From positions 15,027,281 to 15,091,280 of the forward strand of contig CM057144.1 of NCBI GenBank assembly GCA_029964075.1: DNA of 64,000 bases, in the 5' to 3' direction. Below the pieces are notes generated by a model. The model made no database searches. It worked only from the letters and a program-made list of their open reading frames with translations, and was not told where the DNA came from. Both the position numbers and the translations under genes were made by a program. Source of the stretch: Patiria pectinifera. Taxonomy: Eukaryota > Echinodermata > Asteroidea > Valvatida > Asterinidae. Of this stretch, positions 1-15,000 are shown piece after piece (position 1 is the stretch's first letter; each line of letters opens with the position of its first letter).

Positions 1-3000
1 TTTTTGAGTATGAAAGTATGTTTATTATGCCTCCTAGAGTGTTTCTGAGTTGTTTCCCGAAAAGTCGATTTTTGACCCAAATTTGCTAAAAATGCAAGGC
101 TAACCCCTTGCATTTTTTTCAATTTTGGCCAAAAAATAAAATTGCTTGAAACTTGCTTGACAGATGCCTAAGGGCCTTTAGAACACGTTCCCAAAATTTC
201 TGTTGCCAAATGTGCCGCTCAAAGGAAATATGGCGTGCAAAAAATTGAAAATTATATTAATTTTTTTTGAAAAATATTTCTCCATAAATCCTTTATACTT
301 GCCCAAATCTCTTCAAGAATCACTTTTTGTGTATGAAAGTATGTTTATTATGCCTCCTAGAGTGTTTCTGAGTTGTTTCCCGAAAAGTCGATTTTTGACC
401 CAAATTTGCTAAAAATGTAAGGCTAACCCCTTGCATTTTTTTCAATTTTGGCCAAAAAATAAAATTGCTTGAAACTTGCTAGAAAGATGCCTGAGGGCCC
501 TTAGAACACGTTCCCAAAATTTCTGTTGCCAAATGTGCCACGCAAAGGAAATATGGCGTGCAAAAAATTGTAAATTAAATAATTTTTTGTGAAAAATATT
601 TCTCTATAAATCCTTTATACTTGCCCAAATCTCTTCAATAATCACTTTTGAGTATGAAAGTGTGTTTATTATGCCTCCTAGAGTGTTTCTGAGTTGTTTC
701 CCGAAAAGTCGATTTTTGACCCAAATTTGCTAAAAATGTAAGGCTAACCCCTTGCATTTTTTTCAATTTTGGCCAAAAAATGAAATTGCTTGAAACTTGC
801 TAGAAAGATGCGTGAGGGCCCTTAGAACACGTTCCCAAAAATTCTGTTGCCAAATGTGCCACTCAAGGGAAATATGGCGTGCAAAAAATTGTAAATTAAA
901 TCAATTTTTGTGAAAAAAAAATCTCCATAAATCCTTTATATTTGCCCAAATCTCTTCAAGAATCACTTTTTGAGTATGAAAGTATGTTTATTATGCCTCC
1001 TAGAGTGTTTCTGAGTTGTTTCCCGAAAAGTCGATTTTTGACCCAAATTTGCTAAAAATGTAAGGCTAACCCCTTGCATTTTTTTCAATTTTGGCCAAAA
1101 AATAAAATTGCTTGAAACTTGCTAGAAAGATGCCTGAGGGCCCTTAGAACACGTTCCCAAAATTTCTGTTGCCAAATGTGCCGCTCAAAGGAAATATGGC
1201 GTGCAAAAAATTGTAAATTAAATTATTTTTTTTGAAAAATATTTCTCCATAAATCCTTTATACTTGCCCAAATCTCTTCAATAATCACTTTTGAGTATGA
1301 AAGTGTGTTTATTATGCCTCCTAGAGTGTTTCTGAGTTGTTTCCCGAAAGTCGATTTTTGACCCAAATTTGCTAAAAATGTAAGGCTAACCCCTTGCATT
1401 TTTTCAATTTTGGCCAAAAATGAAATTGCTTGAAACTTGCTAGAAAGATGCCTGAGGGCCCTTAGAACACGTTCCCAAAATTCTGTTGCCAAATGTGCCA
1501 CTCAAAGGAAATATGGCGTGCAAAAAATTGTAAATTAAATCAATTTTTTTGAAAAATATTTCTCCATAAATCCTTTATACTTGCCCAAATCTCTTCAAGA
1601 ATCACTTTTTGTGTATGAAAGTATGTTGATTATGCCTCCTAGAGTGTTTCTGAGTTGTTTCCCGAAAAGTCGATTTTTGACCCAAATTTGCTAAAAATGT
1701 AAGGCTAACCCCTTGCATTTTTTTCAATTTTGGCCAAAAATTAAAATTGCTTGAAACTTGCTAGAAAGATGCCTAAGGGCCCTTAGAACACGTTCCCAAA
1801 ATTTCTGTTGCCAAATGTGCCGCTCAAAGGAAATATGGCGTGCAAAAAATTGAAAATTATATTAATTTTTTTTGAAAAATATTTCTCCATAAATCCTTTA
1901 TACTTGCCCAAATCTCTTCAAGAATCACTTTTTGTGTATGAAAGTATGTTTATTATGCCTCCTAGAGTGTTTCTGAGTTGTTTCCCGAAAAGTCGATTCT
2001 TGACCCAAATTTGCTCAAAATGTAAGGCTAACCCCTTGCATTTTTTTCAATTTTGGCCAAAAAATAAAATTGCTTGAAACTTGCTAGAAAGATGCCTAAG
2101 GGCCCTTAGAACACGTTCCCAAAATTTCTGTTGCCAAATGTGCCGCTCAAAGGAAATATGGCGTGCAAAAAATTGAAAATTATATTAATTTTTTTTGAAA
2201 AATATTTCTCCATAAGTCCTTTATACTTGCCCAAATCTCTTCAAGAATCACTTTTTGTGTATGAAAGTATGTTTATTATGCCTCCTAGAGTGTTTCTGAG
2301 TTGTTTCCCGAAAAGTCGATTTTTGACCCAAATTTGCTAAAAATGTAAGGCTAACCCCTTGCATTTTTTTCAATTTTGGCCAAAAAATAAAATTGCTTGA
2401 AACTTGCTAGAAAGATGCCTGAGGGCCCTTAGAACACGTTCCCAAAATTTCTGTTGCCAAATGTGCCGCTCAAAGGAAATATGGCGTGCAAAAAATTGTA
2501 AATTAAATTATTTTTTTTGAAAAATATTTCTCCATAAATCCTTTATACTTGCCCAAATCTCTTCAAGAATCACTTTTTGAGTATGAAAGTATGTTTATTA
2601 TGCCTCCTAGAGTGTTTCTGAGTTGTTTCCCGAAAAGTCGATTTTTGACCCAAATTTGCTAAAAATGTTGCATTTTTTTCAATTTTGGCCAAAAAATGAA
2701 ATTGCTTGAAACTTGCTAGAAAGATGCGTGAGGGCCCTTAGAACACGTTCCCAAAAATTCTGTTGCCAAATGTGCCACTCAAGGGAAATATGGCGTGCAA
2801 AAAATTGTAAATTAAATCAATTTTTGTGAAAAAAAATTCTCCATAAATCCTTTATATTTGCCCAAATCTCTTCAAGAATCACTTTTTGAGTATGAAAGTA
2901 TGTTTATTATGCCTCCTAGAGTGTTTCTGAGTTGTTTCCCGAAAAGTCGATTTTTGACCCAAATTTGCTAAAAATGCAAGGCTAACCCCTTGCATTTTTT

Positions 3001-6000
3001 TCAATTTTGGCCAAAAAATAAAATTGCTTGAAACTTGCTAGAAAGATGCCTAAGGGCCCTTAGAACACGTTCCCAAAATTTCTGTTGCCAAATGTGCCGC
3101 TCAAAGGAAATATGGCGTGCAAAAAATTGAAAATTATATTAATTTTTTTTGAAAAATATTTCTCCATAAATCCTTTATACTTGCCCAAATCTCTTCAAGA
3201 ATCACTTTTTGTGTATGAAAGTATGTTTATTATGCCTCCTAGAGTGTTTCTGAGTTGTTTCCCGAAAAGTCGATTTTTGACCCAAATTTGCTAAAAATGT
3301 AAGGCTAACCCCTTGCATTTTTTTCAATTTTGGCCAAAAAATAAAATTGCTTGAAACTTGCTAGAAAGATGCCTGAGGGCCCTTAGAACACGTTCCCAAA
3401 ATTTCTGTTGCCAAATGTGCCGCTCAAAGGAAATATGGCGTGCAAAAAATTGTAAATTAAATTATTTTTTTTGAAAAATATTTCTCCATAAATCCTTTAT
3501 ACTTGCCCAAATCTCTTCAAGAATCACTTTTTGAGTATGAAAGTATGTTTATTATGCCTCCTAGAGTGTTTCTGAGTTGTTTCCCGAAAAGTCGATTTTT
3601 GACCCAAATTTGCTAAAAATGTAAGGCTAACCCCTTGCATTTTTTTCAATTTTGGCCAAAAAATGAAATTGCTTGAAACTTGCTAGAAAGATGCCTGAGG
3701 GCCCTTAGAACACGTTCCCAAAAATTCTGTTGCCAAATGTGCCACTCAAAGGAAATATGGCGTGCAAAAAATTGTAAATTAAATCAATTTTTTTGAAAAA
3801 TATTTCTCCATAAATCCTTTATACTTGCCCAAATCTCTTCAAGAATCACTTTTTGTGTATGAAAGTATGTTGATTATGCCTCCTAGAGTGTTTCTGAGTT
3901 GTTTCCCGAAAAGTCGATTTTTGACCCAAATTTGCTAAAAATGTAAGGCTAACCCCTTGCATTTTTTTCAATTTTGGCCAAAAATTAAAATTGCTTGAAA
4001 CTTGCTAGAAAGATGCCTAAGGGCCCTTAGAACACGTTCCCAAAATTTCTGTTGCCAAATGTGCCGCTCAAAGGAAATATGGCGTGCAAAAAATTGAAAA
4101 TTATATTAATTTAAAAAAAAATATTTCTCCATAAATCCTTTATATTTGCCCAAATCTCTTCAAGAATCACTTTTGTGTATGAAAGTATGTTTATTATGCC
4201 TCCTAGAGTGTTTCTGAGTTGTTTCCCGAAAAGTCGATTCTTGACCCAAATTTGCTAAAAATGTAAGGCTAACCCCTTGCATTTTTTTCAATTTTGGCCA
4301 AAAAATAAAATTGCTTGAAACTTGCTAGAAAGATGCCTAAGGGCCCTTAGAACACGTTCCCAAAATTTCTGTTGCCAAATGTGCCGCTCAAAGGAAATAT
4401 GGCGTGCAAAAAATTGAAAATTATATTAATTTTTTTTGAAAAATATTTCTCCATAAGTCCTTTATACTTGCCCAAATCTCTTCAAGAATCACTTTTTGTG
4501 TATGAAAGTATGTTTATTATGCCTCCTAGAGTGTTTCTGAGTTGTTTCCCGAAAAGTCGATTTTTGACCCAAATTTGCTAAAAATGTAAGGCTAACCCCT
4601 TGCATTTTTTTCAATTTTGGCCAAAAAATAAAATTGCTTGAAACTTGCTAGAAAGATGCCTGAGGGCCCTTAGAACACGTTCCCAAAATTTCTGTTGCCA
4701 AATGTGCCGCTCAAAGGAAATATGGCGTGCAAAAAATTGTAAATTAAATTATTTTTTTTGAAAAATATTTCTCCATAAATCCTTTATACTTGCCCAAATC
4801 TCTTCAAGAATCACTTTTTGAGTATGAAAGTATGTTTATTATGCCTCCTAGAGTGTTTCTGAGTTGTTTCCCGAAAAGTCGATTTTGACCCAAATTTGCT
4901 AAAAATGTTGCATTTTTTTCAATTTTGGCCAAAAAATGAAATTGCTTGAAACTTGCTAGAAAGATGCGTGAGGGCCCTTAGAACACGTTCCCAAAAATTC
5001 TGTTGCCAAATGTGCCACTCAAGGGAAATATGGCGTGCAAAAAATTGTAAATTAAATCAATTTTTGTGAAAAAAAATTCTCCATAAATCCTTTATATTTG
5101 CCCAAATCTCTTCAAGAATCACTTTTTGAGTATGAAAGTATGTTTATTATGCCTCCTAGAGTGTTTCTGAGTTGTTTTGAAAAGTCGATTTTTGACCCAA
5201 ATTTGCTAAAAATGCAAGGCTAACCCCTTGCATTTTTTTCAATTTTGGCCAAAAAATAAAATTGCTTGAAACTTGCTAGAAAGATGCCTAAGGGCCCTTA
5301 GAACACGTTCCCAAAATTTCTGTTGCCAAATGTGCCGCTCAAAGGAAATATGGCGTGCAAAAAATTGAAAATTATATTAATTTTTTTTGAAAAATATTTC
5401 TCCATAAATCCTTTATACTTGCCCAAATCTCTTCAAGAATCACTTTTTGTGTATGAAAGTATGTTTATTATGCCTCCTAGAGTGTTTCTGAGTTGTTTCC
5501 CGAAAAGTCGATTTTTGACCCAAATTTGCTAAAAATGTAAGGCTAACCCCTTGCATTTTTTTCAATTTTGGCCAAAAAATAAAATTGCTTGAAACTTGCT
5601 AGAAAGATGCCTGAGGGCCCTTAGAACACGTTCCCAAAATTTCTGTTGCCAAATGTGCCGCTCAAAGGAAATATGGCGTGCAAAAAATTGTAAATTAAAT
5701 TATTTTTTTTGAAAAATATTTCTCCATAAATCCTTTATACTTGCCCAAATCTCTTCAAGAATCACTTTTTGAGTATGAAAGTATGTTTATTATGCCTCCT
5801 AGAGTGTTTCTGAGTTGTTTCCCGAAAAGTCGATTTTTGACCCAAATTTGCTAAAAATGTAAGGCTAACCCCTTGCATTTTTTTCAATTTTGGCCAAAAA
5901 ATGAAATTGCTTGAAACTTGCTAGAAAGATGCGTGAGGGCCCTTAGAACACGTTCCCAAAAATTCTGTTGCCAAATGTGCCGCTCAAGGGAAATATGGCG

Positions 6001-9000
6001 TGCAAAAAATTGTAAATTAAATCAATTTTTGTGAAAAAAAATTCTCCATAAATCCTTTATATTTTCCCAAATCTCTTCAAGAATCACTTTTTGTGTATGA
6101 AAGTATGTTTATTATGCCTCCTAGAGTGTTTCTGAGTTGTTTCCCGAAAAGTCGATTTTTGACCCAAATTTGCTAAAAATGTAAGGCTAACCCCTTGCAT
6201 TTTTTTCAATTTTGGCCAAAAAATAAAATTGCTTGAAACTTGCTAGAAAGATGCCTAAGGGCCCTTAGAACACGTTCCCAAAATTTCTGTTGCCAAATGT
6301 GCCGCTCAAAGGAAATATGGCGTGCAAAAAATTGTAAATTAAATTTTTTTTTTTGAAAAATATTTCTCCATAAATCCTTTATACTTGCCCAAATCTCTTC
6401 AAGAATCACTTTTTGAGTATGAAAGTATGTTTATTATGCCTCCTAGAGTGTTTCTGAGTTGTTTCCCGAAAAGTCGATTTTTGACCCAAATTTGCTAAAA
6501 ATGTAAGGCTAACCCCTTGCATTTTTTTCAATTTTGGCCAAAAAATGAAATTGCTTGAAACTTGCTAGAAAGATGCCTGAGGGCCCTTAGAACACGTTCC
6601 CAAAAATTCTGTTGCCAAATGTGCCACTCAAAGGAAATATGGCGTGCAAAAAATTGTAAATTAAATCAATTTTTTTGAAAAATATTTCTCCATAAATCCT
6701 TTATACTTGCCCAAATCTCTTCTAGAATCACTTTTTGTGTATGAAAGTATGTTTATTATGCCTCCTAGAGTGTTTCTGAGTTGTTTCCCGAAAAGTCGAT
6801 TTTTGACCCAAATTTGCTAAAAATGTAAGGCTAACCCCTTGCATTTTTTTCAATTTTGGCCAAAAATTAAAATTGCTTGAAACTTGCTAGAAAGATGCCT
6901 AAGGGCCCTTAGAACACGTTCCCAAAATTTCTGTTGCCAAATGTGCCGCTCAAAGGAAATATGGCGTGCAAAAAATTGAAAATTATATTAATTTTTTTTG
7001 AAAAATATTTCTCCATAAATCCTTTATACTTGCCCAAATCTCTTCAAGAATCACTTTTTGTGTATGAAAGTATGTTTATTATGCCTCCTAGAGTGTTTCT
7101 GAGTTGTTTCCCGAAAAGTCGATTCTTGACCCAAATTTGCTAAAAATGTAAGGCTAACCCCTTGCATTTTTTTCAATTTTTGCCAAAAAATATAATTGCT
7201 TGAAACTTGCTAGAAAGATGCCTAAGGGCCCTTAGAACACGTTCCCAAAATTTCTGTTGCCAAATGTGCCGCTCAAAGGAAATATGGCGTGCAAAAAATT
7301 GAAAATTATATTAATTTTTGTAAAAAATATTTCTCCATAAATCCTTTATACTTGCCCAAATCTCTTCAATAATCATTGTTGAGTATGAAAGTATGTTTAT
7401 TATGCCTCCTAGAGTGTTTCTGAGTTGTTTCCCGAAAAGTCGATTTTTGACCCAAATTTGCTAAAAATGCAAGGCTAACCCCTTGCATTTTTTTCAATTT
7501 TGGCCAAAAAATAAAATTGCTTGAAACTTGCTTGACAGATGCCTAAGGGCCCTTAGAACACGTTCCCAAAATTTCTGTTGCCAAATGTGCCGCTCAAAGG
7601 AAATATGGCGTGCAAAAAATTGAAAATTATATTAATTTTTTTTGAAAAATATTTCTCCATAAATCCTTTATACTTGCCCAAATCTCTTCAAGAATCACTT
7701 TTTGTGTATGAAAGTATGTTTATTATGCCTCCTAGAGTGTTTCTGAGTTGTTTCCCGAAAAGTCGATTCTTGACCCAAATTTGCTAAAAATGTAAGGCTA
7801 ACCCCTTGCATTTTTTCAATTTTGGCCAAAAATAAAATTGCTTGAAACTTGCTAGAAAGATCCCTGAGGGCCCTTAGAACACGTTCCCAAAATTTCTGTT
7901 GCCAAATGTGCCGCTCAAAGGAAATATGGCGTGCAAAAAATTGTAAATTAAATTATTTTTTTTGAAAAATATTTCTCCATAAATCCTTTATACTTGCCCA
8001 AATCTCTTCAAGAATCACTTTTTGAGTATGAAAGTATGTTTATTATGCCTCCTAGAGTGTTTCTGAGTTGTTTCCCGAAAAGTCGATTTTGGCCAAATGT
8101 AATAAAAAATGTAAGGCTAACCCCTTGCATTTTTTTCAATTTTGGCCAAAAAATGAAATTGCTTGAAACTTGCTAGAAAGATGCGTGAGGGCCCTTAGAA
8201 CACGTTCCCAAAAATTCTGTTGCCAAATGTGCCACTCAAGGGAAATATGGCGTGCAAAAAATTGTAAATTAAATCAATTTTTGTGAAAAAAAAATCTCCA
8301 TAAATCCTTTATATTTGCCCAAATCTCTTCAAGAATCACTTTTTGAGTATGAAAGTATGTTTATTATGCCTCCTAGAGTGTTTCTGAGTTGTTTCCCGAA
8401 AAGTCGATTTTTGACCCATATTTGCTAAAAATGCAAGGCTAACCCCTTGCATTTTTTCAAATTTTGGCCCCAAAATAAAATTGCTTGAAACTTGCTAGAA
8501 AGATGCCTGAGGGCCCTTAGAACACGTTCCCAAAATTTCTGTTGCCAAATGTGCCGCTCAAAGGAAATATGGCGTGCAAAAAATTGTAAATTAAATTATT
8601 TTTTTTGAAAAATATTTCTCCATAAATCCTTTATACTTGCCCAAATCTCTTCAAGAATCACTTTTTGAGTATGAAAGTATGTTTATTATGCCTCCTAGAG
8701 TGTTTCTGAGTTGTTTCCCGAAAAGTCGATTTTTAGCCAAATTTGATGAAAAATGTAAGGCTAACCCCTTGCAATTTTTTCAATTTTGGCCAAAAATGAA
8801 ATTGCTTGAAACTTGCTAGAAAGATGCCTGAGGGCCCTTAGAACACGTTCCCAAAAATTCTGTTGCCAAATGTGCCACTCAAAGGAAATATGGCGTGCAA
8901 AAAATTGTAAATTAAATCAATTTTTTTGAAAAATATTTCTCCATAAATCCTTTATACTTGCCCAAATCTCTTCAAGAATCACTTTTTGTGTATGAAAGTA

Positions 9001-12000
9001 TGTTGATTATGCCTCCTAGAGTGTTTCTGAGTTGTTTCCCGAAAAGTCGATTTTTGACCCAAATTTGCTAAAATGTAAGGCTAACCTTGCATTTTTTTCA
9101 ATTTTGGCCAAAAAATGAAATTGCTTGAAACTTGCCCGGAAGATGCCTGAGGGCCCTTAGAACACGTTCCCAAAATTTCTGTTGGCAAATGTGCCACTCA
9201 AGGGAAATATGGCGTGCACAAAATTATAAATTATATTAATTTTTTTGAAAAATATTTCGACATAAATCCTTTATACTTGCCCAAATCTCTTCAAAAATAA
9301 CTTTTTGAGTATGAAAGTATGTTTATTATGCCTCCTAGAGTGTTTCTGAGTTGTTTCCCGAAAAGTCGATTCTTGACCCAAATTTGCTAAAAATGTAAGG
9401 CTAACCCCTTGCAATTTTTGTCAATTTTGGTCCAAAAATGAAATTGCTTGAAACTTGCTAGAAAGATGCCTAAGGGCCCTTAGAACACGTTCCCAAAATT
9501 TCTGTTGCCAAATGTGCCGCTCAAAGGAAATATGGCGTGCAAAAAATTGAAAATTATATTAATTTTTTTTGAAAAATATTTCTCCATAAATCCTTTATAC
9601 TTGCCCAAATCTCTTCAAGAATCACTTTTTGTGTATGAAAGTATGTTTATTATGCCTCCTAGAGTGTTTCTGAGTTGTTTCCTGAAAAGTCGATTTTTGA
9701 CCCAAATTTGCTAAAAATGTAAGGCTAACCCCTTGCATTTTTTTCAATTTTGGCCAAAAAATGAAATTGCTTGAAACTTGCTAGAAAGATGCCTGAGGGC
9801 CCTTAGAACACGTTCCCAAAATTTCTGTTGCCAAATGTGCCGCTCAAAGGAAATATGGCGTGCAAAAAATTGTAAATTAAATTAATTTTTTGTGAAAAAT
9901 ATTTCTCTATAAATCCTTTATACTTGCCCAAATCTCTTCAATAATCACTTTTGAGTATGAAAGTGTGTTTATTATGCCTCCTAGAGCGTTTCTGAGTTGT
10001 TTCCCGAAAAGTCGATTTTTGACCCAAATTTGCTAAAAATGTAAGGCTAACCCCTTGCATTTTTTCAATTTTGGCCAAAAATGAAATTGCTTGAAACTTG
10101 CTAGAAAGATGCGTGAGGGCCCTTAGAACACGTTCCCAAAATTCTGTTGCCAAATGTGCCACTCAAGGGAAATATGGCGTGCAAAAATTGTAAATTAAAT
10201 CAATTTTTGTGAAAAAAATCTCCATAAATCCTTTATATTTGCCCAAAGCTCTTCAATAATCACTTTTGAGTATGAAAGTGTGTCTATTATGCCTCCTAGA
10301 GTGTTTCTGAGTTGTTTCCCGAAAAGTCGATTCTTGACCCAAATTTGCTAAAAATGCAAGGCTAACCCCTTGCACTTTTTTCAATTTTGGCCAAAAAATG
10401 AAATTGCTTGTAACTTGCTAGAAAGATGCCTGAGGGCCCTTAGAACACGTTCTTAAAATTTCTGTTGCCAAATGTGCCACTCAAGGGAAATATGGCGTGC
10501 AAAAAATTGAAAATTAAATTATTATTTTTTGAAAAATATTTCTCCATAAACCCTTTATATTTGCCCAAATCTCTTCAATAATCACTTTTTGAGTATGAAA
10601 GTATGTTTATTATGCCTCCTAAAGTGTTTCTGAGTTGTTTCCTGAAAAGTCGATTTTTGACCCAAATTTGCTAAAAATGTAAGGCTAACCCCTTGCATTT
10701 TTTTTCAATTTTGGCCAAAAAATGAAATTGCTTGAAACTTGCTAGAAAGATGCCTGAGGGCCCTTAGAACACGTTCCCAAAAATTCTGTTGCCAAATGTG
10801 CCACTCAAAGGAAATATGGCGTGCAAAAAATTGTAAATTAAATCAATTTTTTTGAAAAATATTTCTCCATAAATCCTTTATACTTGCCCAAATCTCTTCA
10901 AGAATCACTTTTTGTGTATGAAAGTATGTTGATTATGCCTCCTAGAGTGTTTCTGAGTTGTTTCCCGAAAAGTCGATTTTTGACCCAAATTTGCTAAAAA
11001 TGTAAGGCTAACCCCTTGCATTTTTTTCAATTTTGGCCAAAAATTAAAATTGCTTGAAACTTGCTAGAAAGATGCCTAAGGGCCCTTAGAACACGTTCCC
11101 AAAATTTCTGTTGCCAAATGTGCCGCTCAAAGGAAATATGGCGTGCAAAAAATTGAAAATTATATTAATTTTTTTTGAAAAATATTTCTCCATAAATCCT
11201 TTATACTTGCCCAAATCTCTTCAAGAATCACTTTTTGTGTATGAAAGTATGTTTATTATGCCTCCTAGAGTGTTTCTGAGTTGTTTCCCGAAAAGTCGAT
11301 TCTTGACCCAAATTTGCTAAAAATGTAAGGCTAACCCCTTGCATTTTTTTCAATTTTGGCCAAAAAATAAAATTGCTTGAAACTTGCTAGAAAGATGCCT
11401 AAGGGCCCTTAGAACACGTTCCCAAAATTTCTGTTGCCAAATGTGCCGCTCAAAGGAAATATGGCGTGCAAAAAATTGAAAATTATATTAATTTTTTTTG
11501 AAAAATATTTCTCCATAAGTCCTTTATACTTGCCCAAATCTCTTCAAGAATCACTTTTTGTGTATGAAAGTATGTTTATTATGCCTCCTAGAGTGTTTCT
11601 GAGTTGTTTCCCGAAAAGTCGATTTTTGACCCAAATTTGCTAAAAATGTAAGGCTAACCCCTTGCATTTTTTTCAATTTTGGCCAAAAAATAAAATTGCT
11701 TGAAACTTGCTAGAAAGATGCCTGAGGGCCCTTAGAACACGTTCCCAAAATTTCTGTTGCCAAATGTGCCGCTCAAAGGAAATATGGCGTGCAAAAAATT
11801 GTAAATTAAATTATTTTTTTTGAAAAATATTTCTCCATAAATCCTTTATACTTGCCCAAATCTCTTCAAGAATCACTTTTTGAGTATGAAAGTATGTTTA
11901 TTATGCCTCCTAGAGTGTTTCTGAGTTGTTTCCCGAAAAGTCGATTTTTGACCCAAATTTGCTAAAAATGTTGCATTTTTTTCAATTTTGGCCAAAAAAT

Positions 12001-15000
12001 GAAATTGCTTGAAACTTGCTAGAAAGATGCGTGAGGGCCCTTAGAACACGTTCCCAAAAATTCTGTTGCCAAATGTGCCACTCAAGGGAAATATGGCGTG
12101 CAAAAAATTGTAAATTAAATCAATTTTTGTGAAAAAAAAATCTCCATAAATCCTTTATATTTGCCCAAATCTCTTCAAGAATCACTTTTTGAGTATGAAA
12201 GTATGTTTATTATGCCTCCTAGAGTGTTTCTGAGTTGTTTCCCGAAAAGTCGATTTTTGACCCAAATTTGCTAAAATGTAAGGCTAACCCCTTGCATTTT
12301 TTTCAATTTTGGCCAAAAAATAAAATTGCTTGAAACTTGCTAGAAAAATGCCTCAAGGCCCTTAGAACACGTTCCCAAAATTTCTGTTGCCAAATGTGCC
12401 GCTCAAAGGAAATATGGCGTGCAAAAAATTGAAAATTATATTAATTTTTTTTGAAAAATATTTCTCCATAAATCCTTTATACTTGCCCAAATCTCTTCAA
12501 TAATCACTTTTTGAGTATGAAAGTATGTTTATTATGCCTCCTAGAGTGTTTCTGAGTTGTTTCCTGAAAAGTCGATTTTTGACCCAAATTTGCTAAAAAT
12601 GCAAGGCTAACCCCTTGCATTTTTTTCAATTTTGGCCAAAAAATGAAATTGCTTGAAACTTGCTAGAAAGATGCCTGAGGGCCCTTAGAACACGTTCCCA
12701 AAATTTCTGTTGCCAAATGTGCCACTCAAGGGAAATATGGCGTGCAAAAAATTGTAAATTAAATCAATTTTTTTGAAAAAAAAATCTCCATAAATCCTTT
12801 ATATTTGCCCAAATCTCTTCAAGAATCACTTTTTGAGTATGAAAGTATGTTTATTATGCCTCCTAGAGTGTTTCTGAGTTGTTTCCCGAAAAGTCGATTT
12901 TTGACCCAAATTTTCTAAAAATGCAAGGCTAACCCCTTGCATTTTTTTCAATTTTGGCCAAAAAATAAAATTGCTTGAAACTTGCTAGAAAGATGCCTAA
13001 GGGCCCTTAGAACACGTTCCCAAAATTTCTGTTGCCAAATGTGCCGCTCAAAGGAAATATGGCGTGCAAAAAATTGAAAATTATATTAATTTTTTTTTGA
13101 AAAATATTTCTCCATAAATCCTTTATACTTGCCCAAATCTCTTCAAGAATCACTTTTTGAGTATGAAAGTATGTTTATTATGCCTCCTAGAGTGTTTCTG
13201 AGTTGTTTCCCGAAAAGTCGATTTTTGACCCAAATTTTCTAAAAATGCAAGGCTAACCCCTTGCATTTTTTTCAATTTTGGCCAAAAAATAAAATTGCTT
13301 GAAACTTGCTAGAAAGATGCCTAAGGGCCCTTAGAACACGTTCCCAAAATTTCTGTTGCCAAATGTGCCGCTCAAAGGAAATATGGCGTGCAAAAAATTG
13401 TAAATTAAATTATTTTTTTTGAAAAATATTTCTCCATAAATCCTTTATACTTGCCCAAATCTCTTCAAGAATCACTTTTTGAGTATGAAAGTATGTTTAT
13501 TATGCCTCCTAGAGTTTTTCTGAGTTGTTTCCCGAAAAGTCGATTTTTGACCCAAATTTGCTAAAAATGTAAGGCTAACCCCTTGCATTTTTTTCAATTT
13601 TGGCCAAAAAATGAAATTGCTTGAAACTTGCTAGAAAGATGCGTGAGGGCCCTTAGAACACGGTCCCAAAAAAATCTGTTGCCAAATGTGCCACTCAAGG
13701 GAAATATGGCGTGCAAAAAATTGTAAATTAAATCAATTTTTTTGAAAAAAAAATCTCCATAAATCCTTTATATTTGCCCAAATCTCTTCAAGAATCACTT
13801 TTTGAGTATGAAAGTATGTTTATTATGCCTCCTAGAGTGTTTCTGAGTTGTTTCCCGAAAAGTCGATTTTTGACCCAAATTTTCTAAAAATGCAAGGCTA
13901 ACCCCTTGCATTTTTTTCAATTTTGGCCAAAAAATAAAATTGCTTGAAACTTGCTAGAAAGATGCCTAAGGGCCCTTAGAACACGTTCCCAAAATTTCTG
14001 TTGCCAAATGTGCCGCTCAAAGGAAATATGGCGTGCAAAAAATTGAAAATTATATTAATTTTTTTTGAAAAATATTTCTCCATAAATCCTTTATACTTGC
14101 CCAAATCTCTTCAAGAATCACTTTTTGAGTATGAAAGTATGTTTATTATGCCTCCTAGAGTGTTTCTGAGTTGTTTCCCGAAAAGTCGATTTTTGACCCA
14201 AATTTGCTAAAAATGCAAGGCTAACCCCTTGCATTTTTTTCAATTTTGGCCAAAAAATAAAATTGCTTGAAACTTGCTAGAAAGATGCCTAAGGGCCCTT
14301 AGAACACGTTCCCAAAATTTCTGTTGCCAAATGTGCCGCTCAAAGGAAATATGGCGTGCAAAAAATTGTAAATTAAATTATTTTTTTTGAAAAATATTTC
14401 TCCATAAATCCTTTATACTTGCCCAAATCTCTTCAAGAATCACTTTTTGAGTATGAAAGTATGTTTATTATGCCTCCTAGAGTGTTTCTGAGTTGTTTCC
14501 CGAAAAGTCGATTTTTGACCCAAATTTGCTAAAAATGTAAGGCTAACCCCTTGCATTTTTTTCAATTTTGGCCAAAAAATGAAATTGCTTGAAACTTGCT
14601 AGAAAGATGCGTGAGGGCCCTTAGAACACGGTCCCAAAAAAATCTGTTGCCAAATGTGCCACTCAAGGGAAATATGGCGTGCAAAAAATTGTAAATTAAA
14701 TCAATTTTTTTGAAAAAAAAATCTCCATAAATCCTTTATATTTGCCCAAATCTCTTCAAGAATCACTTTTTGAGTATGAAAGTATGTTTATTATGCCTCC
14801 TAGAGTGTTTCTGAGTTGTTCCTGAAAAGTCGATTTTTGACCCAAATTTGCTAAAAATGTAAGGCTTACCCCTTGCATTTTTTTCAATTTTGGCCAAAAA
14901 ATGAAGTTGCTTGAAAATTGCTAGAAAGATGCCTAAGGGCCCTTAGAACACGTTCCCAAAATTTCTGTTGCCAAATGTGCCGCTCAGAGGAAATATGGCG

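Noticed and set aside
203-14210. Repeated 69-89 codon frames in the satellite (starting MPNVPLKGN)
   Set aside because: They recur only because the monomer recurs. Many monomers carry frame-breaking indels, and the encoded peptide has no domain.
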